Assembly (NCBI GenBank): GCA_014529385.2
Contig: CM043942.1
Coordinates: forward strand, 110,478,141 to 110,542,140
Reading direction: 5' to 3'
Length of the DNA: 64,000 bases
Source: Adiantum capillus-veneris
Lineage: Eukaryota; Streptophyta; Polypodiopsida; Polypodiales; Pteridaceae
The translations under genes were made by a program, and so were the position numbers. Below the pieces are notes generated by a model. The model was not told the DNA's origin. It searched no databases and worked only from the letters and a program-made list of their open reading frames with translations. Below are positions 11,735-22,180 of the stretch, piece by piece; the first letter of the stretch is position 1, and every line of letters starts with the position of its first letter.

Positions 11735-12107
11735 GAGATGAAATGAAATGTTATATTAAACGTCTTTAAATGTGTAGGGATGGTGCAGACGTGATGTGCT
11801 TGAACTCAAGACGCTAGACTCAAGACGCTCGACCACAAAAAGTAAATGATGATAAAAATGACTCAAACAACGTACTATGGATATATACAACCATAAAGAG
11901 CCACCAAGAACTCCAAAATATCCACTCCAAATAAATCTATCTCCAACTGCGGTGGTGGTGATCTAGCCACGGTGTCCACTAGACCACCTCCCGATGTATC
12001 CTTGCCATGTGTCACTAGCCAGACAAAAGTCCTTCCATTGTGGACTCCAGCCGACGAGTTGTAACTAATTGTTTGTCCCGTGCTTGTGACACTGTAGCCC
12101 TACTACA
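11732..12107. other. Non-coding spacer left of Copia B
   Basis: No supported gene. Contains a short direct repeat (CTCAAGACGCT twice near 11805-11830). Copia B sequence can be followed leftward only to about 12108, where the reading changes to an unrelated basic segment. Confidence 0.4.
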
Positions 12108-12740
12108 TCTAGGAACAGCCAAAGCATAACAATCTGATGCATAAGATGCATGGTGAGAACCTGAACGAGTACGATTAGACAAAGGTGCATCCAATTTACT
12201 GTCACCCAAAGTAGGCACCAGCCATTTTGGCATACCCCTTTCCACATCAAGTACATTTTCATCAACAATTGGCTGATCCATAACATTTTTTAAAACCCCC
12301 ATAGGCTGTACATATGCCTTATTAGAATTTTCATTCAAGTTTCTACCACTGAAAAGAGGCAACAAACTATCATAAATGTCCTTTGAGCTTACTTTATTAT
12401 CTCTAGTACATGACAGCAAAGGTTGAGCACAATCTTCTATAAACACAACATCCCATGAAACCAAGATACGATTTGTTTACGGATGGTACAACCTGTAACC
12501 TTTGCTTTTATTACTATAACCAACAAAAATACATTTTACAGCCTTATCATCCAATTTTCTGCGTTGTGTTTGTGGCACCAAAGCATAAGCCAAACAACCA
12601 AAAATGTGCTTGTGATCAATAGATGTCTTTCCATCATTCCATGCTTCATATGGAGTAATAGACTGCAAAGCTTTTGTAGGACACTTGTTAAGTACATAAG
12701 TAGCACACATGATGGCCTCAAGCCAAAACGAATGTGGCAA
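12108..12740 (-). pseudogene. Copia B post-integrase segment
   Basis: 12740-12477 reads SFWLEAIMCATYVLNKCPTK and TPYEAWNDGKTSIDHKHIFG, then KLDDKAVKCIFVGYSNKSKG, parallel to copy A. 12464 leftward reads MVSWDVVFIEDCAQ and a linker rich in Asp and Asn. The reading then leaves the Copia pattern. Comparison with copy A shows substitutions throughout, so the two copies are old relative to each other. Confidence 0.75.
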
Positions 12741-12888
12741 AGCTTGACTTTTGACTATACATCATGCCATCTTCGTAAGCAACCTATTTTTCCTTTCAAC
12801 AACACCATTGTTGAGGTGTGTATGGCACTGTACATTGGTGTTTTATCCCACGACTAGCTAGAAAAGCATTAAACTAATGAGACATATA

Positions 12889-12908
12889 CCCCCCCCCCCC
12901 CCCCCCCC
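12889..12908. repeat. Poly-C run (C20) inside Copia B
   Basis: Twenty C residues, followed by AAT and a further C6. In copy A the corresponding position has a short mixed C/T stretch (ACTCCTCCCCTCGATC), so the homopolymer expanded in copy B only. Confidence 0.95.
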
Positions 12909-12964
12909 AATCCCCCCTTGATCTTAATAGAGGGTGCCCATAGTACATTTAGAGACATTCTCAA

Positions 12965-13748
12965 TCATAGCCAGAATTTCTTGAAGCACATAAACACTTT
13001 GGACTTAGCTTTAAGTGGATACACCCATGCATGCCTGGAGTAATCATCAATGAAAGTCACAAAGCACAGGTAATTGCATAAGGACAAATGTTTGCATAGC
13101 CCACAAACATCACTAGGCATCTTACCCAAAATACAACCTTCACAAACATGCTTCATAGGTGCTTCAAGAGGCGACAAAGAAGCAACCATATTAGATTTCT
13201 GCAAATGCAACAAACTAGCAAACAAACCTTTGAATACACAACTATATATGCAAAATTCTATCCACAATTGTCATGCAAAGTGATCTTATACAGCCCATGA
13301 CACAAAATACCAAATGCAACAATTTCATCACCAAAACTGAGATCATGAATTGTACATCTGTAATCCACAATTTGACAACAAGACCAAGTCTAGCAAGTGC
13401 ATATATAGAAAAACAATTCTTCTTGATCTTGGGTACATAAAGTGCATCAATAAGTGTGAAAGAACTACCATTCGTAGTAGCAATCATCACAATCTTTCCA
13501 ACTCCCTTGACCAGATAAAAGGCAACAGCACCCCTGCCAACCAAACCTGCAATATCCTCAACATCGTCTACATCCTCAGAACCACAACGTACATCAATGA
13601 CCTGCACAATATTCCAAATGCCCTTTGACACAAGGACATGTTGCATCATGTGAGACCACATAGGGTAATTTTTCCCATCCAATCTATCGTCAGCAGCAAA
13701 CATCTTCAACACACATGTGTTGTTGTCAGCCATGGCAAATGCGTACAC
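12965..13748 (-). pseudogene. Copia B gag start fused to pre-integrase by deletion
   Basis: The minus-strand reading starts near 13730 with MADNNTCVLKMFAADDRLDG and KNYPMWSHMMQHVLVSKGIW, the typical Copia Gag N-terminus. After about 70 residues it passes into GVGKIVMIATTNGSSF and ALYVPKIKKN, the region after the protease. Most of gag, the zinc knuckle and the DSGA protease site have been removed by one deletion that kept the frame. 13267-12965 then gives HVCEGCILGKM and the first-Asp region (TFIDDYSRHAWVYPL). Confidence 0.75.
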
Positions 13749-14089
13749 CTGATGTGAAAACTGCCGAAAAAGAGGAGAAATGAAGCGAGACCAATACGTG
13801 CTATATAGTGCAACCCGAAGAAGAGTGTAAGGGACCTATTATGCAAAAAACTAAACTAACAAAATTTTTGCACAAAATGACAAAATTGCCGATGCAAGCT
13901 GCAACACTACCAGTAGGGAAAACGGAGGCCGAAATGAGCCCGAATCAAAAATTTGAGCAGACTTAGCTCTTTTAGCTTACCTGAAGTATTTTTTGACTTG
14001 CTGATGCTCAGTAAAGCTCATTGAAATCTGAGAAAGAGAGCAAGCGTCTGCTAGCGACGCTGACAACTAAGCCCAAAAGGACGCAACTT

Positions 14090-14101
14090 GCTCTAATAGC
14101 A
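14090..14101 (-). promoter_or_regulatory. Degenerate primer-binding site of Copia B
   Basis: The plus-strand sequence GCTCTAATAGCA is the reverse complement of the plant Copia primer site TGGTATCAGAGC (initiator tRNA-Met 3' end) with two mismatches. It lies 2 nt inside the LTR boundary at 14104, the same spacing as in the intact element at 14876-14877. Confidence 0.65.
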
Positions 14102-14103
14102 AT

Positions 14104-14330
14104 TGTTGGAATTATGGTTGCAGGGAAACATACACAGGCTTGGAGAAGACGAAGGAAACTCAAGGCACACAACATAGACTATATTACTTTTAGTATGCAA
14201 TGGAAAGATAAGATATCCCTAGAGTGATGGGTGTATATACAATGCACGGGTTTAAAAACCTCCTAGTGAGGGAAAAAATGGCGGTACTAAGTGTGTTCAC
14301 ACACCTTACTACCACATGTATATGGTAACA
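14104..14330 (-). repeat. Candidate 5' LTR of Copia B (about 227 bp)
   Basis: The segment starts TGTTGGAATT and ends GGTAACA, the TG...CA ends of an LTR, and lies next to the primer site. No second LTR was found on the left, so the far edge rests on the terminal motif only. Confidence 0.5.
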
Positions 14331-14683
14331 GAATTTAGTATATAAAGTGTGTGTTTTTGCTTAATTTTTGCTTTTTATCTGGGTTTACCTCATATTAGGC
14401 ATAATAATGAGCCATAGTGACATACTTTTGACAATCATGATGCCTAGAGTGAGTGTATGTATATATGAGTGTGCAAAATATTTTTGGATAATTTTTTGGC
14501 CAAATAATAATAACTTTCAGTAATTTTCTTCAATTTTTAGCTAATAAGGATAAAAATTTGACAAAATTAATCAAGAGAGCCGAAATCAAATTTGGAAAGC
14601 AAACATCGGATCAACAAAGCAAAATCTTCAAGCATATCAAGTTTCAAAAGATTTGGTACAAATCAAATTTTTGGTCAACTTAC
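14331..14683. other. AT-rich spacer, target of the Copia C insertion
   Basis: No gene seen. The last five bases before the LTR, CTTAC (14679-14683), form the left target-site duplication. Confidence 0.6.
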
Positions 14684-14875
14684 TGTTGGGGTATAAAGCC
14701 CAATGTGGTCGCCCAGGTAAGTGGGCGGGCTGCCAGGTATGTACACATATTCTTTTGTAAAAACCTAATAAGAACTCACTATGCTCTACACATTACAGTA
14801 GAGCTAGTTCACCATATCGTCGTGCTCTTCTTCTCGCACTCTCTCTCGCGTCGCACTTCCACTCGTACTCCCTCA
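14684..14875 (+). repeat. 5' LTR of Copia C (192 bp)
   Basis: Starts TGTTGGGGTATAAAGCCCAA and ends CTCCCTCA. It is the same length as the 3' LTR, from which it differs at about five positions. It should contain the promoter and polyadenylation signals; no strong TATA box stands out. Confidence 0.97.
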
Positions 14876-14877
14876 AC

Positions 14878-14889
14878 TGGTATCAGAGC
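14878..14889 (+). promoter_or_regulatory. Primer-binding site (initiator tRNA-Met) of Copia C
   Basis: TGGTATCAGAGC, 2 nt after the LTR end. This is the standard plant Copia minus-strand primer site complementary to the 3' end of initiator tRNA-Met. Confidence 0.95.
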
Positions 14890-15963
14890 TCAGATCGAGG
14901 CTCGGAGCAGCACTGCAGGAGGCTAGAGTCACCAACTCAGATTGGAGTGAAATTCGACAGGCGAAGACACGGCCCCAAATCCTGTGGGCGAGCCCTAAGG
15001 GCTCGGTGTTCTTATAATTTCATTCTGAGGTCATCTCGGCCACCGTTCGGCTTCGACAAAGGTCTGCGCAGGCCATTTTCGACTACGTGGTCTCGACGGG
15101 TGCAGATCCGACTCTGCAAATTGGGGGTTTTTGGCCTACGACTGCAGGTGCTGAGGATATCGACACTCCCAGAGTGTTGATTTGTGGCTGTCTACACATC
15201 GAAGGACGGCTCACAGTTCTTGGAGGCGTGTCACATACGACACGGGCGCATCTACACACAGACTGTAGACGACATCCACTAGTTCATCAGGTAGCTTGTG
15301 TTTGTTGCTTGATATTCCAGATTTCATCCTGACATTGCAGGTACTTCCACATGGGATGTATTGTCAGAGATGATGTATGTTTGTTGAGGGTTTGCTGGCT
15401 GTGAGTCACGCAGCAAACAACCGCCGCAACGGTTACAGCATACAGTGGGAAATTTGTGGATGTATGACTTTGTGGGAAGTCTATGTACTGTCACATTTAT
15501 TGCAGCCTTTGTTGAGGGTCGAGTGAGGTTTTATTGAGCTGGGGGATTCTCGAATGTTGAGATCCTTTCGGTGATATAGATCTTGGAGCGATCCCTCGAG
15601 CACCCTTAGATAGGCAGCTAGGATGTATTGACTGTGAGTTAGACAGTTGGGATTGCATCTTTGCTTTACTGCCGTTGAGGCATTGTCACAGTCTATGCTT
15701 ACAGGACAGTGAGAGACAGTACAGGTGCAGGACAGGTTTACCCGCAGCTTACAGTGTCAAAGAGACAGTGTTTTTTGAGCTGTTTTTTGGTCTATTTTTT
15801 GAGTACACCAGAGCCATTTTACAAAGAAAACTCTGCCGAAATTTATGCAGAATCTGAAGCTTTCTTGGTTCATTTGACAGGTTGATATTGGTTCAGAGGT
15901 CAGTTTACAGGGGAAACTCTGCCGAATTTTTCCCAGGAAAGTAAACTACTGTGAAGCGTAGCT
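14890..15963 (+). other. Long untranslated leader of Copia C
   Basis: About 1.07 kb separates the PBS from the gag start at 15964. Only short ORFs occur and none resembles a known protein. A leader this long probably carries packaging and translation signals, but no element can be named from sequence alone. Confidence 0.6.
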
Positions 15964-17010
15964 ATGGCTGGATCACAGGACACTGCTCTTTACAATATCA
16001 AGAAGCTGGATGGAACCAATTTCCCATTGTGGAAGAAGCAGATTTGGCACGTGTTGGTACAAAAGAAGCAGATAAAACCTATAAAGCTCAAGGGGATAAA
16101 ACCAGAAGATATGGACGAAGATGAATGGAGCGAAATGGATGAATTAGCACTTTCTACCATTATGCTGACTTTGGCAGAAAGCGTTTACTTCAATGTAGCA
16201 GACGAGATGTCGGCTTATCAAGCATGGTTAAAGCTGAGTGATCTTTATGAGAAGCAGAGTGCAGCTTCACAGGTATACTGGCTTAAGAAGCTTGTTGACT
16301 TGAAGATGAAAGAAGGGACACCTATGTCCAATCATCTGAATGAATTTAACACAATCTACAGTCAGTTGTCAGCTCAAGGTGTCAAGTTTGATGAACCTGT
16401 TAGAACTATGTTCCTGTTGATCACATTGCCAGAAAGTTGGGACACTTTTTGCACAGCTTTGAGTAATTTTGCACCTCCAGATGGTTTGAACATAGCAGGT
16501 GTAGAAGGAAGTTTGCTTACTGAAGAAACCAATAGAAAGACAATGGACAAAGGGAAAGGAACAGCCTTAGTTGTCAGGGGAAGGACCAAAGAAAAGTACA
16601 AAGGTGGAAAGAGGAATCAGTCTCATAGCAAGTCCCGCAGTGCTAAAGGCAAGAGTGACATAGAATGCTACCATTGTGGCAAGAAGGGTCACATGAAAAG
16701 AGACTGTAGAGAATGGAAAGCAGAAAAAGGCAAAGAGAAAGCTGAAGACCATGGTGAGAAGAACAAGTCCTCAGTGAAGATTCAAGAAATAAATGTGACA
16801 AACACTGTTGCAGAGGATGACAATCTAGTGTCAGGAGACATCTACTTCTTGAAGAATACAATGGACTCAGCTCTTCTTACAGCATCTGATGGAAATGCAC
16901 CGAGTGACTGGATTATAGACTCAAGGGCATCACTTCATGTGTCTCCAAACAAGGAGTGGTTTACCTCCTATGTGACCACTAAAGATCATGTTCGGCTAGG
17001 CAATGGGTAG
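15964..17010 (+). CDS. Copia C Gag and protease N-terminus, ended by an in-frame TAG
   Basis: A 348-codon frame. The N-terminus contains LDGTNFPLWKKQIWHVL (Copia Gag, UBN2-like). A CCHC zinc knuckle CYHCGKKGHMKRDC begins near residue 235, where Gag would bind RNA in the particle. The protease motif begins at residue 319, but it reads D-S-R-A-S instead of D-S-G-A-S (codon AGG at 16924-16926), which should abolish activity. TAG at 17008-17010 then ends the frame in the protease; the same frame continues with pol. The ATG at 15964 is the first one giving the conserved Gag N-terminus. Confidence 0.93.
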   Translation: MAGSQDTALYNIKKLDGTNFPLWKKQIWHVLVQKKQIKPIKLKGIKPEDMDEDEWSEMDELALSTIMLTLAESVYFNVADEMSAYQAWLKLSDLYEKQSAASQVYWLKKLVDLKMKEGTPMSNHLNEFNTIYSQLSAQGVKFDEPVRTMFLLITLPESWDTFCTALSNFAPPDGLNIAGVEGSLLTEETNRKTMDKGKGTALVVRGRTKEKYKGGKRNQSHSKSRSAKGKSDIECYHCGKKGHMKRDCREWKAEKGKEKAEDHGEKNKSSVKIQEINVTNTVAEDDNLVSGDIYFLKNTMDSALLTASDGNAPSDWIIDSRASLHVSPNKEWFTSYVTTKDHVRLGNG

Positions 17011-19947
17011 ACATGTGAGATCTTAGGTGTTGGAGATGTTCAATTGAAGTTTCAGAATGGCTCTTCTTTCACGCTGAAGAATGTGAGACATGTTCCCGCA
17101 ATTACAAAGAGCTTGATCAGCACAGGTTTACTTGATGATGCTGGCTACATCACCACTTTTGGACAGAACATGTGGAAGATATCCAAGGGTTCTATGACAG
17201 TAGCACATAGAGTAAATTCTGGAGGACTTTACATGATTTATGTATCAAATGTCTCTAAAAATGTAATCAATGTAACCGAGCAGCCGAACGTTTCTTTGTG
17301 GCATAGCCGGTTAGGACATATGTCCAAGAAGGGAATGGAAATCTTGTCTCGTTCTGGTTATTTGCCTGGCTTTTCATTTAATGATTTTGAATTCTATGAA
17401 CATTGTCTGTATGGCAAGCAAACACAGCAGCCACATAAGCATAGAAGCAGTAGAAGAGATACACAGTTGGCACTTGTTCATAGTGATTTGTGTGGACCTA
17501 TGCCTAACCTATCTCTAGGGGGAGCTTCTTACTTTATGACATTTATAGATGATTACTCGAGGAAAGTATGGGTTTACTTTCTCAAGCACAAGGATGAAGC
17601 GTTTAGTGTTTTCAAAACGTTTGTGACACTTGTGGAGAATCAGAGTGGCAAGAAGCTTAAATGCTTATGCACTGACAATGGTGGAGAGTATGTTTCAAAG
17701 GCCTTTCAGGACTTTTGTGAGTCAAAAGGTATAAAACATGAACTTACTGCTCCTTACAATCCTCCTCAAAATGGTGTTGCTGAGAGGATGAATAGGACCA
17801 TACAAGAGAAGTTCAGAAGTATGTTGTCTAATGCACAACTGCCAAATGGGTTTTGGGCTGAAGCTGTATCAACAGCTGTTCATCTTGTAAATAGATCTCC
17901 TAGCAAGGTTTTGCAGAAGGATTCAGTGCCAGAGATGGTATGGTCAGGCAAAATGCCCTCATACAAGCATCTCAGAGTCTTTGGCTGTGAGGCATATACT
18001 CACGTTCCAAAGGAATTTAGAAACAAACTTGAGCCAAAGAGTAGAAAGTGCATCTTTCTAGGCTATGGTAATTCTGGTGAGATGGGGTACAGACTTTGGG
18101 ATCCCGAATCCAGAAAGGTTGTCCGCAGCAATGATGTTCACTTTAATGAATCCAAATATCATTCTAAACCAGAGAGGGTTGAGGAGATTAGAAGAGTTGT
18201 CTTCCAAGAAGATGGACCTGCACGTGCAAGACAAAATGTCAGGGCTCAAGAGGAGCAAGGACAGGATAGAGTGGAACCACAGGTTGTGGCTGAGCCTGAG
18301 CCACCTATTGTGCGTAGATCTGGACGTGTCACGCGACCTCCTGATAGGTTTGTTCCATCTATGAACTATGTCATGTTGACTGATTGCAATGAGCCTTCAT
18401 GTTACAAGGAAGCAGTGCAAATGAAGGACTCCGGGAATTGGCAATTGGCCATGCAGTCAGAGATGACAGCTCTGCATAAAAACAAGACATGGAAGCTAGT
18501 TAAATTACCACAGGGCAAAAAGGCTCTACCTTGTAAATGGGTGGTTTACAGGTATAAGATCACCGCTCATGATAGTCAGCCAAAGTACAAAGCAAGGCTT
18601 GTTGCCAAGGGCTTTAAGCAAGAACAAGGCATTGACTTTGATGAAGTCTTCTCTCCGGTGGTCAAGATGACTACATTGAGATGCTTTCTTGCATTGGTTG
18701 CCATATTAGATTTGGTGTTGCACCAAATGGATGTCAAGACAGCGTTCTTGCATGGTGATTTAGATGTGGAAATTTACATGCGGCAGCCAGAAGGGTTTGT
18801 TGAGAAAGGCAAGGAAAATTGGGTATGCCAGTTGTTAAAGAGTCTTTATGGCTTAAAACAATCACCGAGGGCATGGTACCATAAATTCCACAAGTTTATG
18901 CTTTCTCAAGGCTACAAACGTAGTGAGTTCGATCACTGTCTATATACAAAGAAGGCTATGGATGGCAGTTGGCTCTTCCTTATTTTGTATGTGGATGACA
19001 TGTTGATTGCTGGCAAGCACTTGGAAGAAATTTCAGCTTTGAAGTCAAAGATGGCAAAATCGTTTGACATGAAAGACATGGGTGAGGCAAGTCATATACT
19101 TGGTATGCGCATTGAGAGAGACAGATCAAAGAAGTTGATTTGGTTATCTCAAACAGAGTATATTGACAAGGTTTTGCAACGTTTCAATATGGAGAAGGGA
19201 AAGGCACTGAGTGTTCCATTGCCACCATATGTGAAACTTAGCAAACAAGATTGTCCTGTGTCTGAGGAAGAACAGGCTGAAATGGATAAGATTCCATATG
19301 CGTCTGCAGTGGGTAGTTTGATGTATGCAATGATTGCTACTCGCCCAGACATTGCATTTGCAGTGGGAGTAGTAAGTCGATACATGTCAAACCCAGGCAA
19401 GAAACATTGGGAGGCAGTGAAAGGAATATTGAGATACCTGAAAGCTACAAAGAGTATGCGTATATGCTATGGGAGTCAGGAGCTAAGTGTAAAGGGTTTT
19501 ACAGACTCAGATTATGCAGGTGACTTAGACAACCGAAGGTCTACGTCAGGGTATGTCTTTACATTGGCTGGTGGAGCAGTATCATGGCGTTCTAGATTAC
19601 AAGATTGTGTTACTCAGTCTACTACAGAGGCTGAATATGTTGCAGCATCAGAGGCATGCAAAGAATCAATTTGGCTTAATCGACTAGTAACAGATTTGGG
19701 AATCAAAGAAGAGATGCCTGTGTTATATTGTGATAGTCAAAGTGCTATACAATTGGCTCGCAATCCAGTTTATCACTCAAAGACAAAGCATGTGGATGTG
19801 AAGTATCATTTCATCAGGGAAATGCTCGAGGATAAGCAACTTCAGCTTGTCAAAGTTCACACCACAGAAAATCCTGTTGATCTACTTACAAAAGGACTTC
19901 CCTCAGAGAGCTTTGCGCATTTTCGCAAGCAGTTAGGTGTAGGGTAG
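17011..19947 (+). pseudogene. Copia C protease C-terminus, integrase, RT and RNase H
   Basis: In frame with gag after the TAG at 17008-17010. In order: FTLKNVRHVPAITKSLIS, pre-integrase zinc region, integrase core with LVHSDLCGPM, CTDNGGEYVS and PQNGVAERMN (Asp, Asp, Glu all present), RT with MDVKTAFLHG, SLYGLKQSPRAWY and LYVDDMLIAG, and RNase H with TDSDYAGDLDNRRSTSGY, ending in KTKHVDVKYHFIREM and NPVDLLTKGLP. The second zinc cluster reads Y-E-H-C where C-x2-C is expected (TAT at 17395-17397). Except for the gag boundary the frame is open over about 2.9 kb, so decay has only begun. Its products could act only if expression bypassed the TAG. Confidence 0.93.
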
Positions 19948-20025
19948 TACATCACTTCTCTGCATCTCTTGTATATTAGCTTGTACAGTAGCTTCTCTCA
20001 CACTTAAAGTACCACATTGGACTTT

Positions 20026-20035
20026 AAGTGGGAGG
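20026..20035 (+). promoter_or_regulatory. Polypurine tract of Copia C
   Basis: AAGTGGGAGG immediately before the 3' LTR. It is the plus-strand priming site in reverse transcription. Confidence 0.9.
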
Positions 20036-20036
20036 T

Positions 20037-20228
20037 TGTTGGGGTATAAAGCCCAATGTGGTCGCCTAGGTAAGTGGGCGGGCTGCCAGGTATGTACACA
20101 TATTCTTTTGTAAAAACCTAATAAGAACTCACTATGCTCTACACATTACAGTAGAGCGAGTTCACCATATCGTCGTGCTCTTCTTCTCGCACTCTCTCTC
20201 GCGTCGCACTTCTGCTCGTACTCCTTCA
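20037..20228 (+). repeat. 3' LTR of Copia C (192 bp)
   Basis: Starts TGTTGGGGTATAAAGCCCAA and ends CTCCTTCA, then the CTTAC duplication. Confidence 0.97.
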
Positions 20229-20422
20229 CTTACGTCAGATCGTCGGATCAAATTCACAAGCAAACACCGATCATATGTCCAAATAATGAGTTGTTTGAGC
20301 CGCAGGTGATATGCCATCAGCAATTTAGGCAAGGAAGGTAAGTGTGTATTTGAGACTCTGGGTAAGTCTGCACATATAGGCGAGTTTGGGTAAATCACAC
20401 CTCATTTGCATTTGCTAGAGCT

Positions 20423-20438
20423 GGGGGGGGGGGGGGGG

Positions 20439-20503
<65 letters not shown>
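20423..20503. repeat. Poly-G run (about G19) joined to (GA)n
   Basis: A homopolymer of G at 20423-20441 runs directly into a GA array ending at 20503. The composition is extreme and no gene is involved. Confidence 0.97.
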
Positions 20504-20505
<2 letters not shown>

Positions 20506-22180
20506 CTTTGTTATTTGTGACCTACAGCTTGCATGGGTTTTGGCTTACTATGGGTACTCGGAGCCACCATTGTGCACTAGATTCGATACATATGATCTAC
20601 TAATCTCCATCGACAAATGTATGTAAGCCACACAACACAAAAACACCAGATTAGCCACATCAATCAAAACAAGTCTGGGAAATTTGCAAACTATGAGAGG
20701 CTGGTAGAAAGAGTAATCCCACTCCAATTTCAAAAAGGTTTGGCCATAAGAGTCCTCAAGCCAAGAGCTTCCAGCACATGTAAACACAATCAAGTTTGAT
20801 GGTGAAACATGGATCGTGATTCATGTCTGAGAAATTGCTTTTAATGTGATTGCAGAAGATGATAGGCACTATGGAGGGCAACCATAAGTTGCCCACAGGT
20901 AGATCAGGGTTTGCGGAAGTCGACCCTCAAGTTTGGGCAAAAATGGACACCTAAAGGCCTAAAAAACCTAAAATCCCAAGATTTTAGTCTTTTGCAAATG
21001 GTCATTTTGACACATGCTAGAAAAAAAGTGATACAAACCCCAAACGTTGATGACCAAAGGCTTAGGGAACATATCAAGACGCTTCCCCACAATTTTAGTG
21101 AAAAATGGGTTCCAAACATGGATCGCGATCCATGATGCCCAGGTGCAAAGTTGGCAAATTTGGGTCCCAACAAGTGTATGCAAAGTCTAAAAATTATCAA
21201 GTAATGAGGAAATTGTGCAAGATGGGTCAAAATTTCAAGAGACTGGCAATTTTAGAGTGTCACAGTGCCAAAGTTAGGGTTTTGGGGGAGTAAAACCATA
21301 AAGTGAGATTGGATATATTTTATGCTCCAAGAAGTCAAAGTCTAGCCAAGAAATGCATGGAAAAAGTGTAAATTTTGACAGCAACGTTGGGAAGGTCAAT
21401 CAAAGTCAGATGGCACTGAAATTTGAAGAACAAGTGAGAATAAAGGTGTTAATTAGTATCCAAGCATCAGAATCATAAAAGCCAACAGCCATTAGCCACA
21501 GGAATCAATCAACGCCGGATCCCAAGAACAAATATGGTCAAAGTCAAGAGAACATGGCCATAAGCTGGGAAATTGGGTTAACTTAGTGAATATAGATCTG
21601 AATTTGAAAAGATTCCACCAGTGTGCTAGGATAGGCTATAGGAACATGCCCACTAAATCTTAACCCAAAATGTGACCCAACATGGATCATGATCCATGTA
21701 CCTTTTTAGATTTCATGACCAAAACCTAACCCTCATGACCCACATGCTAACTGAAGTCTAACCCTAAGTTTTCAAGCCATTTAAACATCAAAACCCTTGT
21801 GAAAATGCCAAAATTATCTAAATTTACAAAAAATTTACACAATTTTCCGTAGAAACCCAACCAATGATCCAAATCACAAAAGTTTTCAGCCATAGCATTC
21901 TTTGATCATGTTAATGTACATGGTGCAAGGATCACTCCAAAATGCTAGATGTAACGCTCAAGAAACTTAAAGAAGAAAGGCGAGAGAAAGCTGAAGCAAA
22001 AATCAAGTCGACAGGCTCCACACAACACTGGATTTGTGAGGTCTTGAAAAGGAAAGATGAAGAGAGAGTGGAGGAGGAGTCAAACTACAAAAAATGACAA
22101 ATTTAGATTCACTTTTGGACTCTCTTCACACTCAACAATCACATCACGTGGATACTGCTAAAGACGCAACAATGACAAAG
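20504..22180. other. Non-coding stretch with three dispersed CATGGATC palindromes
   Basis: No ORF here has a recognisable family. It holds three copies of an 18-bp dyad: CATGGATCGTGATTCATG at 20808-20825 (imperfect), CATGGATCGCGATCCATG at 21117-21134 (perfect) and CATGGATCATGATCCATG at 21681-21698 (perfect). It may be the 5' part of the Gypsy-type relic that ends at the PPT near 23150. Confidence 0.45.

Larger units (their letters stand above)
12108..14330 (-). mobile_element. Copia-type copy B, internally deleted, with 5' LTR and PBS
   Basis: This copy is from the same family as copy A (the same TPYEAW...KLDD...KCIFVGYS region) and also on the minus strand. It retains a 5' LTR candidate at 14104-14330 and a degenerate primer-binding site at 14090-14101, a gag start at about 13730, part of the protease-to-pre-integrase region, a little of the integrase and the segment after the core. 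Most of gag and the protease active site, most of the integrase core and everything from RT on are missing. It is non-functional. Confidence 0.8.
14684..20228 (+). mobile_element. Complete Copia retrotransposon (element C), 5545 bp
   Basis: All structural parts are present: 5' LTR 14684-14875, PBS 14878-14889, gag-pol 15964-19947, PPT 20026-20035, 3' LTR 20037-20228, and a 5-bp target-site duplication CTTAC at 14679-14683 and 20229-20233. The LTRs are each 192 bp and differ at about 5 positions, so the insertion is fairly recent but not new. Gag-pol is one frame split by one TAG. It also carries a protease D-S-R (for D-S-G) change and the loss of an integrase zinc-ligand Cys, so this copy should not move by itself. 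Confidence 0.97.
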
